Below are positions 45,647 through 54,572 of a stretch of DNA of 59,045 bases, piece after piece (the first letter of the stretch is position 1; every line of letters begins with the position of its first letter). The notes under the pieces are model-generated. The model saw only the letters and a list, made by a program, of their open reading frames with translations. It was not told the DNA's origin and did not search any database. Origin of the DNA: Actinomycetota bacterium (GTDB taxonomy: Bacteria > Actinomycetota > Actinomycetes > Mycobacteriales > HKI-0501); the NCBI GenBank assembly GCA_030840805.1, contig JAVEDU010000015.1, positions 1 to 59,045 of the forward strand, given 5' to 3'. Both the position numbers and the translations under genes were made by a program.

Positions 45647-46471
45647 GTGGACCGCCAGGCCGCCCGCGCCCTGCTCACCGCCGTCGCCGACGGTGTGGTG
45701 GACGTGGACGCCGCCCTGGACCGGCTGGTGAACGCCCCGTTCGACCCGCTCGGCGCGGGCTACACCGACCTCGGCTTCGCCCGCGTCGACACCCACCGCG
45801 CGCTCCGGACCGGTGACCCCGAGGCGGTGTACGGCGCCGGGAAGTCCCCCGCCCAGGCCGTCGAGATCCTCCGCGCCCTGCGCGACGCGCATCCCGAGCG
45901 GCCGGTGCTGCTCACCCGGGCCGCGGTGGCGATGCGGGCCGAGGTCCGGGAGGCGTTCGGCCCCCACGTCACCGAGGACGGCGAGGCCCAGTGCGTCGCG
46001 GTCGGACCGCTGCCCACCGTGGCGAGCGGCCGGGTCGTGGTCGTCAGCGCCGGGACCTCGGACGGTCCGGTGGCCGCCGAGGCGGTCTTCACCGCACGGG
46101 CCGCGGGCGCGGAGGTGCACCGCATCTCCGATGTCGGGGTCGCCGGCCTGCACCGCCTCGTCGCCGAGCGCGGGACGATGGAGGGCGCCGACTGCCTGGT
46201 GGTCGTGGCCGGCATGGACGGCGCGCTGCCGAGCGCGGTCGGCGGCCTGGTCGGCGTACCGCTGGTCGCGGTGCCGACCTCGGTCGGCTACGGCGCCTCG
46301 TTCGGCGGGGTGGCGGCGCTCCTCGCGATGCTCAACTCCTGCGCCCCCGGCGTGGCCGTGGTGAACATCGACAACGGGTTCGGTGCGGGGCTGTTCGCCG
46401 CACGGGTGGCCCGCCGGTGCCGGGCCGGCGGCGCGCTCGGCGCGGAGGCCGGGGTGGACGGCCACGGGTGA
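45647..46471 (+). CDS. larB: Nickel-pincer cofactor biosynthesis protein LarB
   Basis: This 274-residue protein matches LarB, which carboxylates the pyridinium ring of nicotinic acid adenine dinucleotide and splits off AMP as the first step to the nickel-pincer nucleotide. Its C-terminal domain is PurE-like. Landmarks are YTDLGFARVDTHRALRTGDPEAVYGAGKSP, VVVVSAGTSDGPVAAEAVFTARAAGAEV, VVVAGMDGALPSAVGGLVGVPLVAVPTSVGYG and the late LNSCAPGVAVVNIDNGFGAG. A TAGAGT box (45634-45639) ends seven bases before GTG 45647, favouring this leaderless start. It overlaps larC by four bases. Confidence 0.94.
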   Translation: MDRQAARALLTAVADGVVDVDAALDRLVNAPFDPLGAGYTDLGFARVDTHRALRTGDPEAVYGAGKSPAQAVEILRALRDAHPERPVLLTRAAVAMRAEVREAFGPHVTEDGEAQCVAVGPLPTVASGRVVVVSAGTSDGPVAAEAVFTARAAGAEVHRISDVGVAGLHRLVAERGTMEGADCLVVVAGMDGALPSAVGGLVGVPLVAVPTSVGYGASFGGVAALLAMLNSCAPGVAVVNIDNGFGAGLFAARVARRCRAGGALGAEAGVDGHG

Positions 46472-47688
46472 TCGGCTGGTTCGACTGCGCCGCGGGGGCG
46501 AGCGGCGACATGCTGCTCGGCGCGCTCGTGGACGCCGGGGTCCCGCTCGCCGTGCTGCAGGACGCCGTCGACGCGCTCGGCACCGAGCGGATCGGGCTCA
46601 CCGCGGAGCCGGCCGAGCGCCACGGCATCGGCGGCACCCGAGTCCGCGTCGACGCGCCCGAGGCACCGGACGTGCGCCGCCGGTGGGCGGACGTCCGCGC
46701 GCTGCTCACCACCGCGCGGCTGGCCGAGCCGGTCCGCGCGGTGGCCCTCGACGCGTTCGGGCGGCTCGCCCGGGCCGAGGCCGCGGTGCACCGGGTGCCG
46801 CCGGAGGAGGTCCACTTCCACGAGGTCGGGGCGCTCGACGCGCTCGCCGACATCGTCGGCACCGGTGCCGGCACGGCGTGGCTGCGCGCCGAGCGGGGCC
46901 TGGACCGGCTCAGCTGCGGTCCGGTGTCGGCCGGCTCGGGGTACGCCCGGGGCCGCCACGGCATGATCCCGGTTCCGGCGCCGGCGGTGCTCGGCGTGCT
47001 GGCCGAGGCGGGCCTCCCGGTACAGGCCGGGCCGGCGCCGTACGAGCTGTGCACGCCGACCGGTGCCGCCCTGCTCGCGGCGCTGGTCTCCACCGCCGGT
47101 CCGCTGCCGCCGATGACCGTCGCGCGCACCGGGCACGGCGCCGGGGCCCGGGACTTCCCGGAGGCGCCGAACCTGCTCCGGCTGGTCCTCGGCGAACCCG
47201 CGTCGGCGGCACCGGCCGACGGCGCGCTGGTGCTGGAGGCGAACATCGACGACCTCGACCCGCGGCTCTGGCCGGCCGTCCTGGCGGCGCTGCTGTGCGC
47301 GGGCGCCGCGGACGCCTGGCTGTCGCCCATCACGATGAAGAAGGGCCGTCCCGCGCACACGCTCCACGTGCTGTGCGCCGCGGACCGGACGGAGACGGTG
47401 CGGCGGGCGGTGTTCACCGAGACGTCCACGATCGGGGTCCGGGAGCACCGCGTCGCCAAGCACGCGCTGGACCGGGCGATGTCCGTGGTCGACGTCGACG
47501 GGCAGCCGGTGCGGGTGAAGACCGCGTACCTGGGCGGGGAGCCGGTGAACACCTCGGTGGAGTACGAGGACGTCGCGGCGGCCGCGGCGGCGCTGCGCCT
47601 GCCCGTCAAGACCGTGCTGGCCCGGGCGACGACCGCGGCCCAGCTGGCTCAGACCGCGGCGAAGAACGTGAGCGACCCGCTCACCTGA
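46468..47688 (+). CDS. larC: Nickel-pincer cofactor cyclometallase LarC
   Basis: This 406-residue protein matches LarC, which inserts nickel into the pincer nucleotide using CTP. It starts VIGWFDCAAGASGDMLLGAL and includes VHFHEVGALDALADIVG, ARGRHGMIPVPAPAVLGVL, YELCTPTGAALLAALV, the C-terminal LEANIDDLDPRLWPAVLAALLCAGAADAWLSPITMKKGRP and TSTIGVREH. Some bacteria split larC1/larC2 by a programmed frameshift; here the frame is continuous. GTG 46468 overlaps the larB stop. LarE, the sulfur transferase that should act between LarB and LarC, is not encoded in the window. Confidence 0.95.
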   Translation: MIGWFDCAAGASGDMLLGALVDAGVPLAVLQDAVDALGTERIGLTAEPAERHGIGGTRVRVDAPEAPDVRRRWADVRALLTTARLAEPVRAVALDAFGRLARAEAAVHRVPPEEVHFHEVGALDALADIVGTGAGTAWLRAERGLDRLSCGPVSAGSGYARGRHGMIPVPAPAVLGVLAEAGLPVQAGPAPYELCTPTGAALLAALVSTAGPLPPMTVARTGHGAGARDFPEAPNLLRLVLGEPASAAPADGALVLEANIDDLDPRLWPAVLAALLCAGAADAWLSPITMKKGRPAHTLHVLCAADRTETVRRAVFTETSTIGVREHRVAKHALDRAMSVVDVDGQPVRVKTAYLGGEPVNTSVEYEDVAAAAAALRLPVKTVLARATTAAQLAQTAAKNVSDPLT

Positions 47689-48110
47689 CCGTCGACCCGG
47701 ACCGGGGTGGTCACCGCGTCGACGGTACGGACCTTGCCGCCCACGCGGACCCGGAGCAGCCCCCGGGCCAGGCCACCGGAGCGCAGCGACTGGAGCGGCG
47801 GGATGCGCTCGAGCTCGGCGGTCTCGAGGCGGGACGGCCCGGCGGAGAAGTCGACGAAGTCCACCAGGTCGTCCAGCAGTCCGCGGCCGAGGACGTCCTC
47901 CGCCGCCGAGAAGCCGAACAGTCGCAGGAACGCGGCCGACACGGCGCCGATCAGCCCGTCGCTGTCGACGAGGAGGCACGGTTCGGCGGCGGCGGCGACG
48001 ACCTCGTACCAGTCGGTGGCCCGCTCGGGGGCGTGCCGGACCACCCGCAGGGCAGGAGTGGACCCGGCCACCACTTCGACCGACGCCAACGAGATGTCCA
48101 GGCGCGGCAC
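47649..48110 (-). CDS. PAS-domain protein
   Basis: This 153-residue protein carries a single PAS-like domain: DWYEVVAAAAEPCLLVDSDGLIGAVSAAFLRLFGFSAAEDVLGRGLLDDLVDFVDF, followed by a strand-rich end (GLLRVRVGGKVRTVDAVTTPVRVDGQVSGSLTFFA). No kinase, cyclase or DNA-binding domain is attached. GTG 48110 is supported by GGAGGAGG five bases upstream. Its last 40 bp overlap the 3' end of larC on the opposite strand. It could act as a sensor partner in trans; this is inference. Confidence 0.8.
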   Translation of the reverse strand: MPRLDISLASVEVVAGSTPALRVVRHAPERATDWYEVVAAAAEPCLLVDSDGLIGAVSAAFLRLFGFSAAEDVLGRGLLDDLVDFVDFSAGPSRLETAELERIPPLQSLRSGGLARGLLRVRVGGKVRTVDAVTTPVRVDGQVSGSLTFFAAV

Positions 48111-48283
48111 GCAGACCTCCTCCGACCAAGGTTCGTGCCCCCGGAACGACAGTAGACGGGTCCGACGTGGGCCCGAAAGCATCGACCGGGTGAAATCAGA
48201 TGCGGATGAATCCCCGTGAATCAGACCTCAGCCTGCCCGCGTACCGGACCCGGGCGGCGGCATGATCATCAACTCGGTGCAAT

Positions 48284-49816
48284 CTATCCCAAGCCGAACG
48301 TCACGATCTCGGCCACCGCGGCCCGGCACTCCGCCGCCTCGGCGGCGACCAGGCCGATGCGGGTGCGGCGGTGCAGCACGTCGTCGGCATCGAGGGCGCC
48401 CTCGTGGCGCACGGCGAACAGCACCTCCGCGCCGGTGACCCCCGCGGCGGCGATCGGCCCGCGCAGGTCCGCCGGCGCCTCCGCGAGCACCCGGATCGCC
48501 TCCGTGCCGTACCGGTGGACCAGCCGTCTCGGGGCCGGGACGCGGGCGAGGACGGCCTGCGGTGCGGCGCCGACGAGCGGGAGGTCGGTCGTCCGGCACG
48601 GCCCCGCGTCGAGCCCTCGGGCAGCGACGACCACGTCCACGGCGTCCTGCGCCATCCGGCGATACGTGGTCAGCTTCCCGCCGACCACGGTGATCACTCC
48701 CGCGGCGCCGAGCCGGACCGCGTGCCGGCGGGACAGGTCGGCGCTCCGGCCCGCCGCACGGCTCGAACCGGCGCCGGCCAGCAGCGGCCGCAGGCCGGTG
48801 AACGTCCCGAGCACGTCGCCGGTGGTGAGCGGGACGTCGAGCACCCCGCCGAGAGCGGCCAGCAGCGCATCCACATCGGACGGTCCGGGCAGTGGGTCGG
48901 CCTCGCCGGGGAAGGCGGCCTCCTCGTCGGTCAGCCCGACGTAGGCGCGGCCTCCGGCGGCCGGCAGCGCGAACACGTACCGGCCGCTTTCCCCCGGGTA
49001 CGGCACCGTGAGCGCCGCGGGGAGCCCGCCGAGGCGGTCGGCCGGGACGACGAGGTGCGTGCCGCGGGACGGCCGGAGGACGATCTCCGGGTCGAGGTCG
49101 CCCGCCCACACACCGGTGGCGTTGACGACGGCCCGCGCCCGGACGGTGAGGGTGGCCCCGGTGCGCCGGTCGGTCAGCTCGGCACCGTCGCCGGTCACCG
49201 ACCGCGCCTCGACCCGGGTGAGGATCCGGGCGCCGTGCGCCGCCGCCGTCCGGGCGACCGCCACGACCAGGGCGGCGTCGTCGGTGAGCTGACCGTCCCA
49301 CCACACCAGGCCGCCCCGGAGGCCGGCCGTGCGGACCGCGGGAGCGAGCCGCGCGGTCCCGGCCGGTCCGAGGCGGCGCGACCGTGCCAGCAGTCGCCGC
49401 GGGGTGCCGGCCGCCCGGCGGAGCACGTCCCCGGCGGCGAGTCCGGCCCGCGTCGTGAGGGTGTCCACCGTGGACATGGACGGGACGAGCGGGAGGACGT
49501 TCGCGAGCGGGCGCACCAGGTGCGGGGCGGTGCGGCCGAGCAGGATGCCGCGTTCCACGGCGCTCTCGTACGCCAGCCCGACGTCGCCGGAGGCCAGATA
49601 TCTCAGTCCACCGTGGACGAGCTTGCTGGACCAGCGGCTGGTCCCCTGGGCGAGGTCGCCGCGCTCGACCAGGGCGACGGACAGCCCGCGGGCGACGGCG
49701 TCGAGCGCCACCCCGGCACCGGTGATCCCGCCGCCCACCACGAGGACGTCGATCGTCTCGCCGGCGAGCGCGTCGAGCTCGCGCGCCCGGCGTGCGGCGT
49801 CGAGGGAGGCGGTCAC
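48284..49816 (-). CDS. glpD: FAD-dependent glycerol-3-phosphate dehydrogenase
   Basis: This 510-residue flavoenzyme oxidises sn-glycerol-3-phosphate to DHAP and feeds electrons to quinone. The N-terminal FAD loop IDVLVVGGGITGAGVALDAVARG, GTSRWSSKLVHGGLRYL, LRGGLVWWDGQLTDDAALV, RARAVVNATGVWAGDL, LRPSRGTHLVVP and VVGGKLTTYRRMAQD are the family hallmarks, followed by the C-terminal helical cap. GTG 49816 overlaps the TetR stop by four bases (GTGA), so it is coupled to its probable regulator. Order glpD-TetR-AGPS-like matches Rv2249c-Rv2250c-Rv2251 from memory. Confidence 0.95.
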   Translation of the reverse strand: MTASLDAARRARELDALAGETIDVLVVGGGITGAGVALDAVARGLSVALVERGDLAQGTSRWSSKLVHGGLRYLASGDVGLAYESAVERGILLGRTAPHLVRPLANVLPLVPSMSTVDTLTTRAGLAAGDVLRRAAGTPRRLLARSRRLGPAGTARLAPAVRTAGLRGGLVWWDGQLTDDAALVVAVARTAAAHGARILTRVEARSVTGDGAELTDRRTGATLTVRARAVVNATGVWAGDLDPEIVLRPSRGTHLVVPADRLGGLPAALTVPYPGESGRYVFALPAAGGRAYVGLTDEEAAFPGEADPLPGPSDVDALLAALGGVLDVPLTTGDVLGTFTGLRPLLAGAGSSRAAGRSADLSRRHAVRLGAAGVITVVGGKLTTYRRMAQDAVDVVVAARGLDAGPCRTTDLPLVGAAPQAVLARVPAPRRLVHRYGTEAIRVLAEAPADLRGPIAAAGVTGAEVLFAVRHEGALDADDVLHRRTRIGLVAAEAAECRAAVAEIVTFGLG

Positions 49817-50409
49817 GGCGCGAGATACCTCTCCAGGGCATGGGCGAGCTCGGCGTCGAGCGCCGCGTCGTCGAGATGCTCGGCGACCGTCCGGGCCGAC
49901 ACCGCGAACGACTGCGCGAGCAGCAGCACGGCGTACGCCAGCCGGTCCGGGTCACCGGCGCGGATCCAGCCGCCGCGCCGACCGGCGCGCAGCGCGTCCG
50001 CGAGCAGGGCCGCGGCCGCGTGCTGGGTGCTGCCCAGCCGGTCGGTCAGGTACGGCCGGAGCAGGTCGGGATCGATGTCCAGGACCCGCACGAACAGCGG
50101 CTCGTCGCGCAGCGCGGACACGGCCCCGACCACGGCGGCGACCAGTTCGTCACGGTCGCCGGGGACGGTACCCAGCCCCGCGAACACGCCCTGGAACTCC
50201 CGGGTCATCAGATCCCGCACCAGTCGGTCGCCATCGCCCCATCGGCGGTACAGCGTCATCCGGCTCACGCCGGCGCGGCGCGACACGTCCGTGAGGGTCG
50301 TGCGTCGGACGCCCACGGCGAGGACACTGGCCCGCACAGCGTCGAGGACCGCCTCGTCGCTGTGCCGACCGCTCCCACCCTCGCTCTGGATGTGACGTTG
50401 TGCCGCCAT
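49813..50409 (-). CDS. TetR-family regulator of the glpD/flavoprotein divergon
   Basis: This 198-residue regulator has an N-terminal HTH: SVLAVGVRRTTLTDVSRRAGVSRMTLYRRWGDGDRLV, in which YRRWGDGDRL is the typical end of a TetR DNA-binding domain. The C-terminal helical ligand domain ends ELAHALERYLAP. It is co-translated with glpD and lies 16 bp from the start of the divergent AGPS-like flavoprotein gene. Minus-strand TACAGT ends seven bases before ATG 50409, marking a leaderless start. It probably controls both directions; the ligand is unknown, perhaps a lipid or acyl-CoA. Confidence 0.92.
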   Translation of the reverse strand: MAAQRHIQSEGGSGRHSDEAVLDAVRASVLAVGVRRTTLTDVSRRAGVSRMTLYRRWGDGDRLVRDLMTREFQGVFAGLGTVPGDRDELVAAVVGAVSALRDEPLFVRVLDIDPDLLRPYLTDRLGSTQHAAAALLADALRAGRRGGWIRAGDPDRLAYAVLLLAQSFAVSARTVAEHLDDAALDAELAHALERYLAP

Positions 50410-50425
50410 CTGTAACACTGTACGC
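50410..50425. promoter_or_regulatory. 16-bp divergent leaderless promoter region
   Basis: Only 16 bases separate the TetR and flavoprotein start codons. Minus-strand TACAGT (50417-50422) and plus-strand TAACAC (50413-50418) each lie seven bases from their ATG, so the two -10 elements overlap by two bases and both mRNAs would lack a leader. Confidence 0.6.
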
Positions 50426-52084
50426 ATGACCGTGGACGAGAACACCCTGCCGGTCCGGGACATGGTCACCACGGGCTGGGGAGACCCCGGACGCCGCACC
50501 GGACTGCCGGCCGCCGCCCGCTCCTGGCTCGGCAGGCGCATCGGGCTCCCCGACGAGAAGGACCCCGACGTGCTTCCCCCGGCGCAGCCCGCCGTGCCGC
50601 TCCCGGTACCGGCCGTGCCGGATCTCGCGTGGACCGCACTCGCCGAGGCGGTCGGCGCCGACAACCTGGACGAGAGCCGCGAGGCCCGGCTGCGCCACGC
50701 CGGCGGCAAGAGCTACCTCGACCTGGTCCGGTACCGCAGCGGCGCGATCTCCGTACCCGACGTGGTCGTGACGCCCGGCAGCCACCAGGAGGTGCTCGCC
50801 GTCCTGGCGGCGTGCAGCAAGTTCCGGCTCGCGGTCGTGCCGTTCGGCGGCGGTACCAGCGTCGTCGGCGGCGTCGCCCCGATCGGCGACGGGTACCGGG
50901 CCGTCGTCAGCCTCGACCTGCGCCGGATGGACGGACTGTCGCAGATGGACACCGAGTCGCTGACCGTGTGGGCGGAGCCCGGACTGCGCGGCCCCGAGGC
51001 CGAGCGCCTGCTCGGCGAGCACGGCCTGACCCTCGGCCACCATCCGCAGTCGTGGGAGCACGCCACCCTCGGCGGCTACGCGGCCACCCGGTCCGCCGGG
51101 CAGGCGTCGAGCGGCTACGGGCGGTTCGACGACATGGTGCTCGCGGTCCGGGTCGCCACCCCGGCCGGCACCCTGCAGGTCGGCCGGGGTCCCGCGTCCG
51201 CCGCCGGACCGGACCTCCGCGGCCTGCTCGTCGGCTCGGAGGGCACCCTCGGCGTCATCACGGGCATGCGGCTCCGGGTGCGCCGCAAACCCCAGGTGAT
51301 CGCCGACGAGGGCTGGTCGTTCAAGACCTTCGCCGAGGGCACCACCGCGCTCCGGCGGCTCGCGCAGGCGGGGCTGGCCCCGGACATCGCCCGGCTGTCC
51401 GACCCGGACGAGACCCGCGCCAACCTGGCCCTCGCCCCCGGCGCCAAGACCAGGCTGCTCCGCGGCCTGCTCGCGGTCCGCGGGCGGGCCGGCGGCTGCC
51501 TGCTCGTCACCGGCTGGGAGGGGACCGAGGGATCGGTGGAGGACCGCCGGCGCGCCGCCGGCGCGGTGCTGCGCGCGAACGGCGGGCTGCGGCTCGGTCC
51601 CGCGGTCGGCGAGGCGTGGCGCCGCGGCCGGTACCACGGGCCGTACCTCCGCGACGACCTGCTCGACGCCGGGGCGCTCGTCGAGACGCTGGAGACCGCG
51701 ACGTCGTGGTCGGACCTGACCGGGCTGCACGAGGCGGTACGCGGCACCCTCCGGTACTCGCTCTCGGTCGGGACCACGCAGCCGCTCGTGCTCGCCCACG
51801 TGTCGCACGTGTACCCGACCGGGGCCTCGCTCTACTTCACCGTCCTGGCCGCGCGCGACGACGATCGTGCCGAGGAGCAGTGGCTCGTCGCGAAGCGGAT
51901 GGCGACCGATGTGATCGTCCAGTCCGGCGCGACGCTGACCCACCACCACGCGATCGGCACGGACCACCGCGACTGGATGGTCGACGAGGTGGGGCCGCTC
52001 GGCGTGGAGGTCGTGCGGGCCGTCAAGGGCGTCCTCGACCCCCAGGGTGTGCTCAATCCGGGGAAGCTGCTCCCGGACGCCTGA
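50426..52084 (+). CDS. FAD-binding oxidase, alkyl-DHAP synthase (AGPS)-like
   Basis: This 552-residue PCMH-type flavoprotein starts with a WGWGDP-like segment (TTGWGDPG), then the FAD domain PDVVVTPGSHQEVLAVLAACSKF, VPFGGGTSVVGGV, HHPQSWEHATLGGYAATRSAGQASSGYGRFDDMV, GSEGTLGVIT, and ends GATLTHHHAIGTDHRDWM and KGVLDPQGVLNPGKLLP. The HHH active-site triad and the RSAGQ-SSGYG segment match alkyldihydroxyacetonephosphate synthase and actinobacterial relatives such as Rv2251. With GlpD making DHAP next door, ether-lipid or related acyl-DHAP chemistry is a reasonable inference, but many homologues are simply annotated as oxidases. Confidence 0.88.
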   Translation: MTVDENTLPVRDMVTTGWGDPGRRTGLPAAARSWLGRRIGLPDEKDPDVLPPAQPAVPLPVPAVPDLAWTALAEAVGADNLDESREARLRHAGGKSYLDLVRYRSGAISVPDVVVTPGSHQEVLAVLAACSKFRLAVVPFGGGTSVVGGVAPIGDGYRAVVSLDLRRMDGLSQMDTESLTVWAEPGLRGPEAERLLGEHGLTLGHHPQSWEHATLGGYAATRSAGQASSGYGRFDDMVLAVRVATPAGTLQVGRGPASAAGPDLRGLLVGSEGTLGVITGMRLRVRRKPQVIADEGWSFKTFAEGTTALRRLAQAGLAPDIARLSDPDETRANLALAPGAKTRLLRGLLAVRGRAGGCLLVTGWEGTEGSVEDRRRAAGAVLRANGGLRLGPAVGEAWRRGRYHGPYLRDDLLDAGALVETLETATSWSDLTGLHEAVRGTLRYSLSVGTTQPLVLAHVSHVYPTGASLYFTVLAARDDDRAEEQWLVAKRMATDVIVQSGATLTHHHAIGTDHRDWMVDEVGPLGVEVVRAVKGVLDPQGVLNPGKLLPDA

Positions 52085-52088
52085 ACAC

Positions 52089-52113
52089 GGCCCGGCCCCG
52101 TCGGGGCCGGGCC
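52089..52113. terminator. Bidirectional hairpin terminator
   Basis: An 11-bp all-GC stem (52089-52099 with 52103-52113) with a GTC loop lies between the convergent flavoprotein and Lys-rich miniprotein genes. Confidence 0.75.
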
Positions 52114-52125
52114 ACGTTCGCTCTG

Positions 52126-52254
52126 TCAGCCCTTGTGCGCCGGCACGATCGGCGGCGGTGAGTTCGGATGCTTGGCCTTCTTCTCGGCCCGCTTCTCCTT
52201 GATGCTCTTGCCGACCTTCTTCTCGCCGGTCCTCTTCGGTGACTTGTCGCCCAT
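52126..52254 (-). CDS. Lysine-rich miniprotein, 42 residues
   Basis: This short gene encodes MGDKSPKRTGEKK... with SIKEKRAEKKAKH and a PPPIVPAHKG tail: 11 lysines and 2 arginines in 42 residues, strongly basic and probably disordered. Similar MGDKSP-type lysine-rich miniproteins occur in many actinobacteria as unannotated small proteins. AGGGAGAGGAG five bases before the ATG supports translation. A TATGGT box lies about 75 bases upstream on the minus strand. Nucleic-acid or ribosome binding is plausible from charge only. Confidence 0.75.
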   Translation of the reverse strand: MGDKSPKRTGEKKVGKSIKEKRAEKKAKHPNSPPPIVPAHKG

Positions 52255-52385
52255 CGGGACTCCTCTCCCTGGCGGTGCGACCGACCGCCGGCGGGCAGAC
52301 CCGCACCGAGCGGCCTCGCAACTTGGACCATAGCCCTCGATACGAGGCCGTGGGGACGGCGCACATCCCCGCGTAGGCTTCGGGC

Positions 52386-53606
52386 GTGACCGCGACACCG
52401 GCGCCGCCCCACCACGCGGACAGCGAGGTCGGCCGCCTCCGGACCGTGCTGCTGCACCGCCCCGGTGCCGAGCTCAAGCGGCTGACGCCCCGCAACAACG
52501 ACAGCCTGCTGTTCGACGGGATCCCCTGGGTCGGCCGGGCGCAGGAGGAGCACGACGCGTTCGCGCAGGCGCTCACCGGCCGCGGGGTCGAGGTGCTGTA
52601 CCTGACCGACCTCATCCGCGAGACGCTCGCCGTCGACGCGGCGCGGGCGGAGGCCACCGAGGCCGCGCTGCGCGACGTGCGGCTCGGCCAGACCCTGCGC
52701 GGGGAGGTCGAACGGCATCTCGCGGACCTCGACCCCGCCGGGCTCGCCGACGTGCTCACCGCGGGGCTGGCCCATCACGAGCTGCGCAGCGGCACCGGAC
52801 TCACGTACATGCTGATGGACGAGCACGACTTCGTCATCGACCCGCTGCCGAACCTGCTGTTCACCCGCGACTCGAGCGTGTGGATCCGCGACCACGTCGC
52901 GGTCACCAGCCTCGCGATGCCGGCCCGGATGCGGGAGACCACACTGCTGCGGTCGGTGTACACGCACCACCCGCGCTTCGCCGGCACCCCCCGGCTGTAC
53001 GACCCGGGGCTGGAACACGTCGAGGGCGGCGACGTCCTGCTGCTCGGCGCCGGGGTGGTCGCGGTGGGGGTCGGCGAGCGGACCACGCCCGCCGGGGCGG
53101 AGCGGCTCGCGCGGCGGCTGTTCGCCGGTGGGCTCGCGCATACCGTGCTGGCGGTGCCGATCGCCCAGGAGCGCGCCACCATGCACCTCGACACCGTCTG
53201 CACGATGGTCGACGTCGATGCCGTGGTGATGTACCCGAACATCGCCGACTCGCTGGTGGCGCACGCGCTCACCCCGGGCGAGGGTGGGGAGCCCGTCGTC
53301 GCGGGACCCGAGCCGTTCCTGGTCGCCGCCGCCAAGGCCATGCACATCGACACGCTGCGGGTCATCGACACCGGGCTCGACCCCGTCACCGCCGAGCGCG
53401 AGCAGTGGGACGACGGCAACAACACGCTGTGCATCGCCCCGCGGCTCGCGGTGGCCTACGAGCGGAACATCGAGACGAACGCCCGGCTCGAGGACGCGGG
53501 CATCGAGGTGGTGCGGATCGCCGGCTCGGAGCTGGGCAGCGGGCGGGGCGGGCCGCGGTGCATGTCGTGCCCCGTCTCACGCGACCCGGCGCCCGTCCCG
53601 CACTGA
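52386..53606 (+). CDS. arcA: Arginine deiminase
   Basis: This 406-residue guanidino-group enzyme hydrolyses L-arginine to citrulline and ammonia. Landmarks are [38 protein letters not shown], the EGGDVLLLG loop, [11 protein letters not shown] with the catalytic His, and the C-terminal [10 protein letters not shown] with the nucleophile Cys392. No arcB, arcC or antiporter gene is adjacent, so it is a stand-alone arcA. TAGGCT (52374-52379) ends six bases before GTG 52386, a leaderless start. The gene converges with DUF5926. Confidence 0.95.
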   Translation: MTATPAPPHHADSEVGRLRTVLLHRPGAELKRLTPRNNDSLLFDGIPWVGRAQEEHDAFAQALTGRGVEVLYLTDLIRETLAVDAARAEATEAALRDVRLGQTLRGEVERHLADLDPAGLADVLTAGLAHHELRSGTGLTYMLMDEHDFVIDPLPNLLFTRDSSVWIRDHVAVTSLAMPARMRETTLLRSVYTHHPRFAGTPRLYDPGLEHVEGGDVLLLGAGVVAVGVGERTTPAGAERLARRLFAGGLAHTVLAVPIAQERATMHLDTVCTMVDVDAVVMYPNIADSLVAHALTPGEGGEPVVAGPEPFLVAAAKAMHIDTLRVIDTGLDPVTAEREQWDDGNNTLCIAPRLAVAYERNIETNARLEDAGIEVVRIAGSELGSGRGGPRCMSCPVSRDPAPVPH

Positions 53607-53650
53607 CGCCCACCGCCGCTCTCCCGCTCCCCCCACGCGGAAGGGGTGGC

Positions 53651-54526
53651 TCAGCGGATCGTGACCTGCCGCAGCTTCAGGCCCTCCCGGACACGGCGCT
53701 CGGCGGCCCCCAGCGGCGCGGGGGCGGCCCCCACGGCGGCCAGGCGGGCAGCCAGCGCGGCGACCGGTTCCTCCCACTCTGCCGCGTCGGCGGAGTGCGG
53801 GAGGTCCCACACCGGCGCCAGCAGGCCGTGGGCCCGGAACGCACCCACGTACCGGGTCCCCTCGCCGAGGCTCAGCGCGTCCTCGGCGTACAGCCGGGTG
53901 AGCGCGTCGAGGTCGGCGTCCTCGCCGTTCGGCAGGACCCAGCGCAGGTGGGCCCGCTCGGGCATCCGGCACCAGTACGCCGCGGGCGCGGCGGCGAGCC
54001 GGACGGTGGGCACGACGACGGCGTCGGCGCGTTCGAGGCTGGCCGCGACCTCGGGGTCCGCGTCCGCCCCGCCGCCGTCCAGCCAGAACGAGTAGCCCTC
54101 CCGGACCTCGACGGTCAGCGGATCGGGTGCGAGCAGATCCTGGAGTCGGGGCCCGGGGGCGCCGGGGACCGTGAGCGAGGTACCCGGCTCGGCGGCGAGC
54201 GCCTCGGTCAGCACCCCGCCGAGATCGCGGCTGACGTCTCCGCTGCGGGCGGCGACCTGGAGACCGATCATGACCTGCCCGTCGGTCCGCACCAGGCCCG
54301 GCCAGCCGAGCGGCAGGACGGTGACGACGGTCACCACCGCACCTGGACCGGAACCAGCGCCGGAGTCCGCAATGCGGACCCGGGCGGTCGCGGCGGGGAC
54401 GATCTCCCGGAGCGCAACCCAGTCCGCCTCCCCCGGCAGGCCCTCGAACGGCCGCGGGACGAAGACGTCGCGGACCTTCTCCTTGCGGGGGGCTGACTCG
54501 GGCCGGCGGCCACGGCGCTTGCTCAC
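53651..54526 (-). CDS. DUF5926 family protein
   Basis: This 291-residue protein starts with a basic segment SKRRGRRPESAPRKEKVRD and then VFVPRPFEGLPGEADWVALREIVPAATARVRIAD, LPLGWPGLVRTDGQVMIGLQVAARSGDVSRDLGG, the recognisable DUF5926 core of actinobacteria. A C-terminal region has WCRMPERAHLRWVLPNGEDADLDALTRL and YVGAFRAHGLLAPVWDLP. The function is unknown. GTG 54526 has GAGGAGA four bases upstream. It follows the RsbW-like gene on the same strand after 46 bp. Confidence 0.88.
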   Translation of the reverse strand: MSKRRGRRPESAPRKEKVRDVFVPRPFEGLPGEADWVALREIVPAATARVRIADSGAGSGPGAVVTVVTVLPLGWPGLVRTDGQVMIGLQVAARSGDVSRDLGGVLTEALAAEPGTSLTVPGAPGPRLQDLLAPDPLTVEVREGYSFWLDGGGADADPEVAASLERADAVVVPTVRLAAAPAAYWCRMPERAHLRWVLPNGEDADLDALTRLYAEDALSLGEGTRYVGAFRAHGLLAPVWDLPHSADAAEWEEPVAALAARLAAVGAAPAPLGAAERRVREGLKLRQVTIR

Positions 54527-54572
54527 CAGTTCTCCTCGGGCTCGGGACGTGGTACCGAGCCTAGGAGGTGGC

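Noticed and set aside
48238-48283. GATCAT-containing segment considered as a third copy of the dispersed palindrome
   Set aside because: Only six to seven bases match and no paired arm is present.
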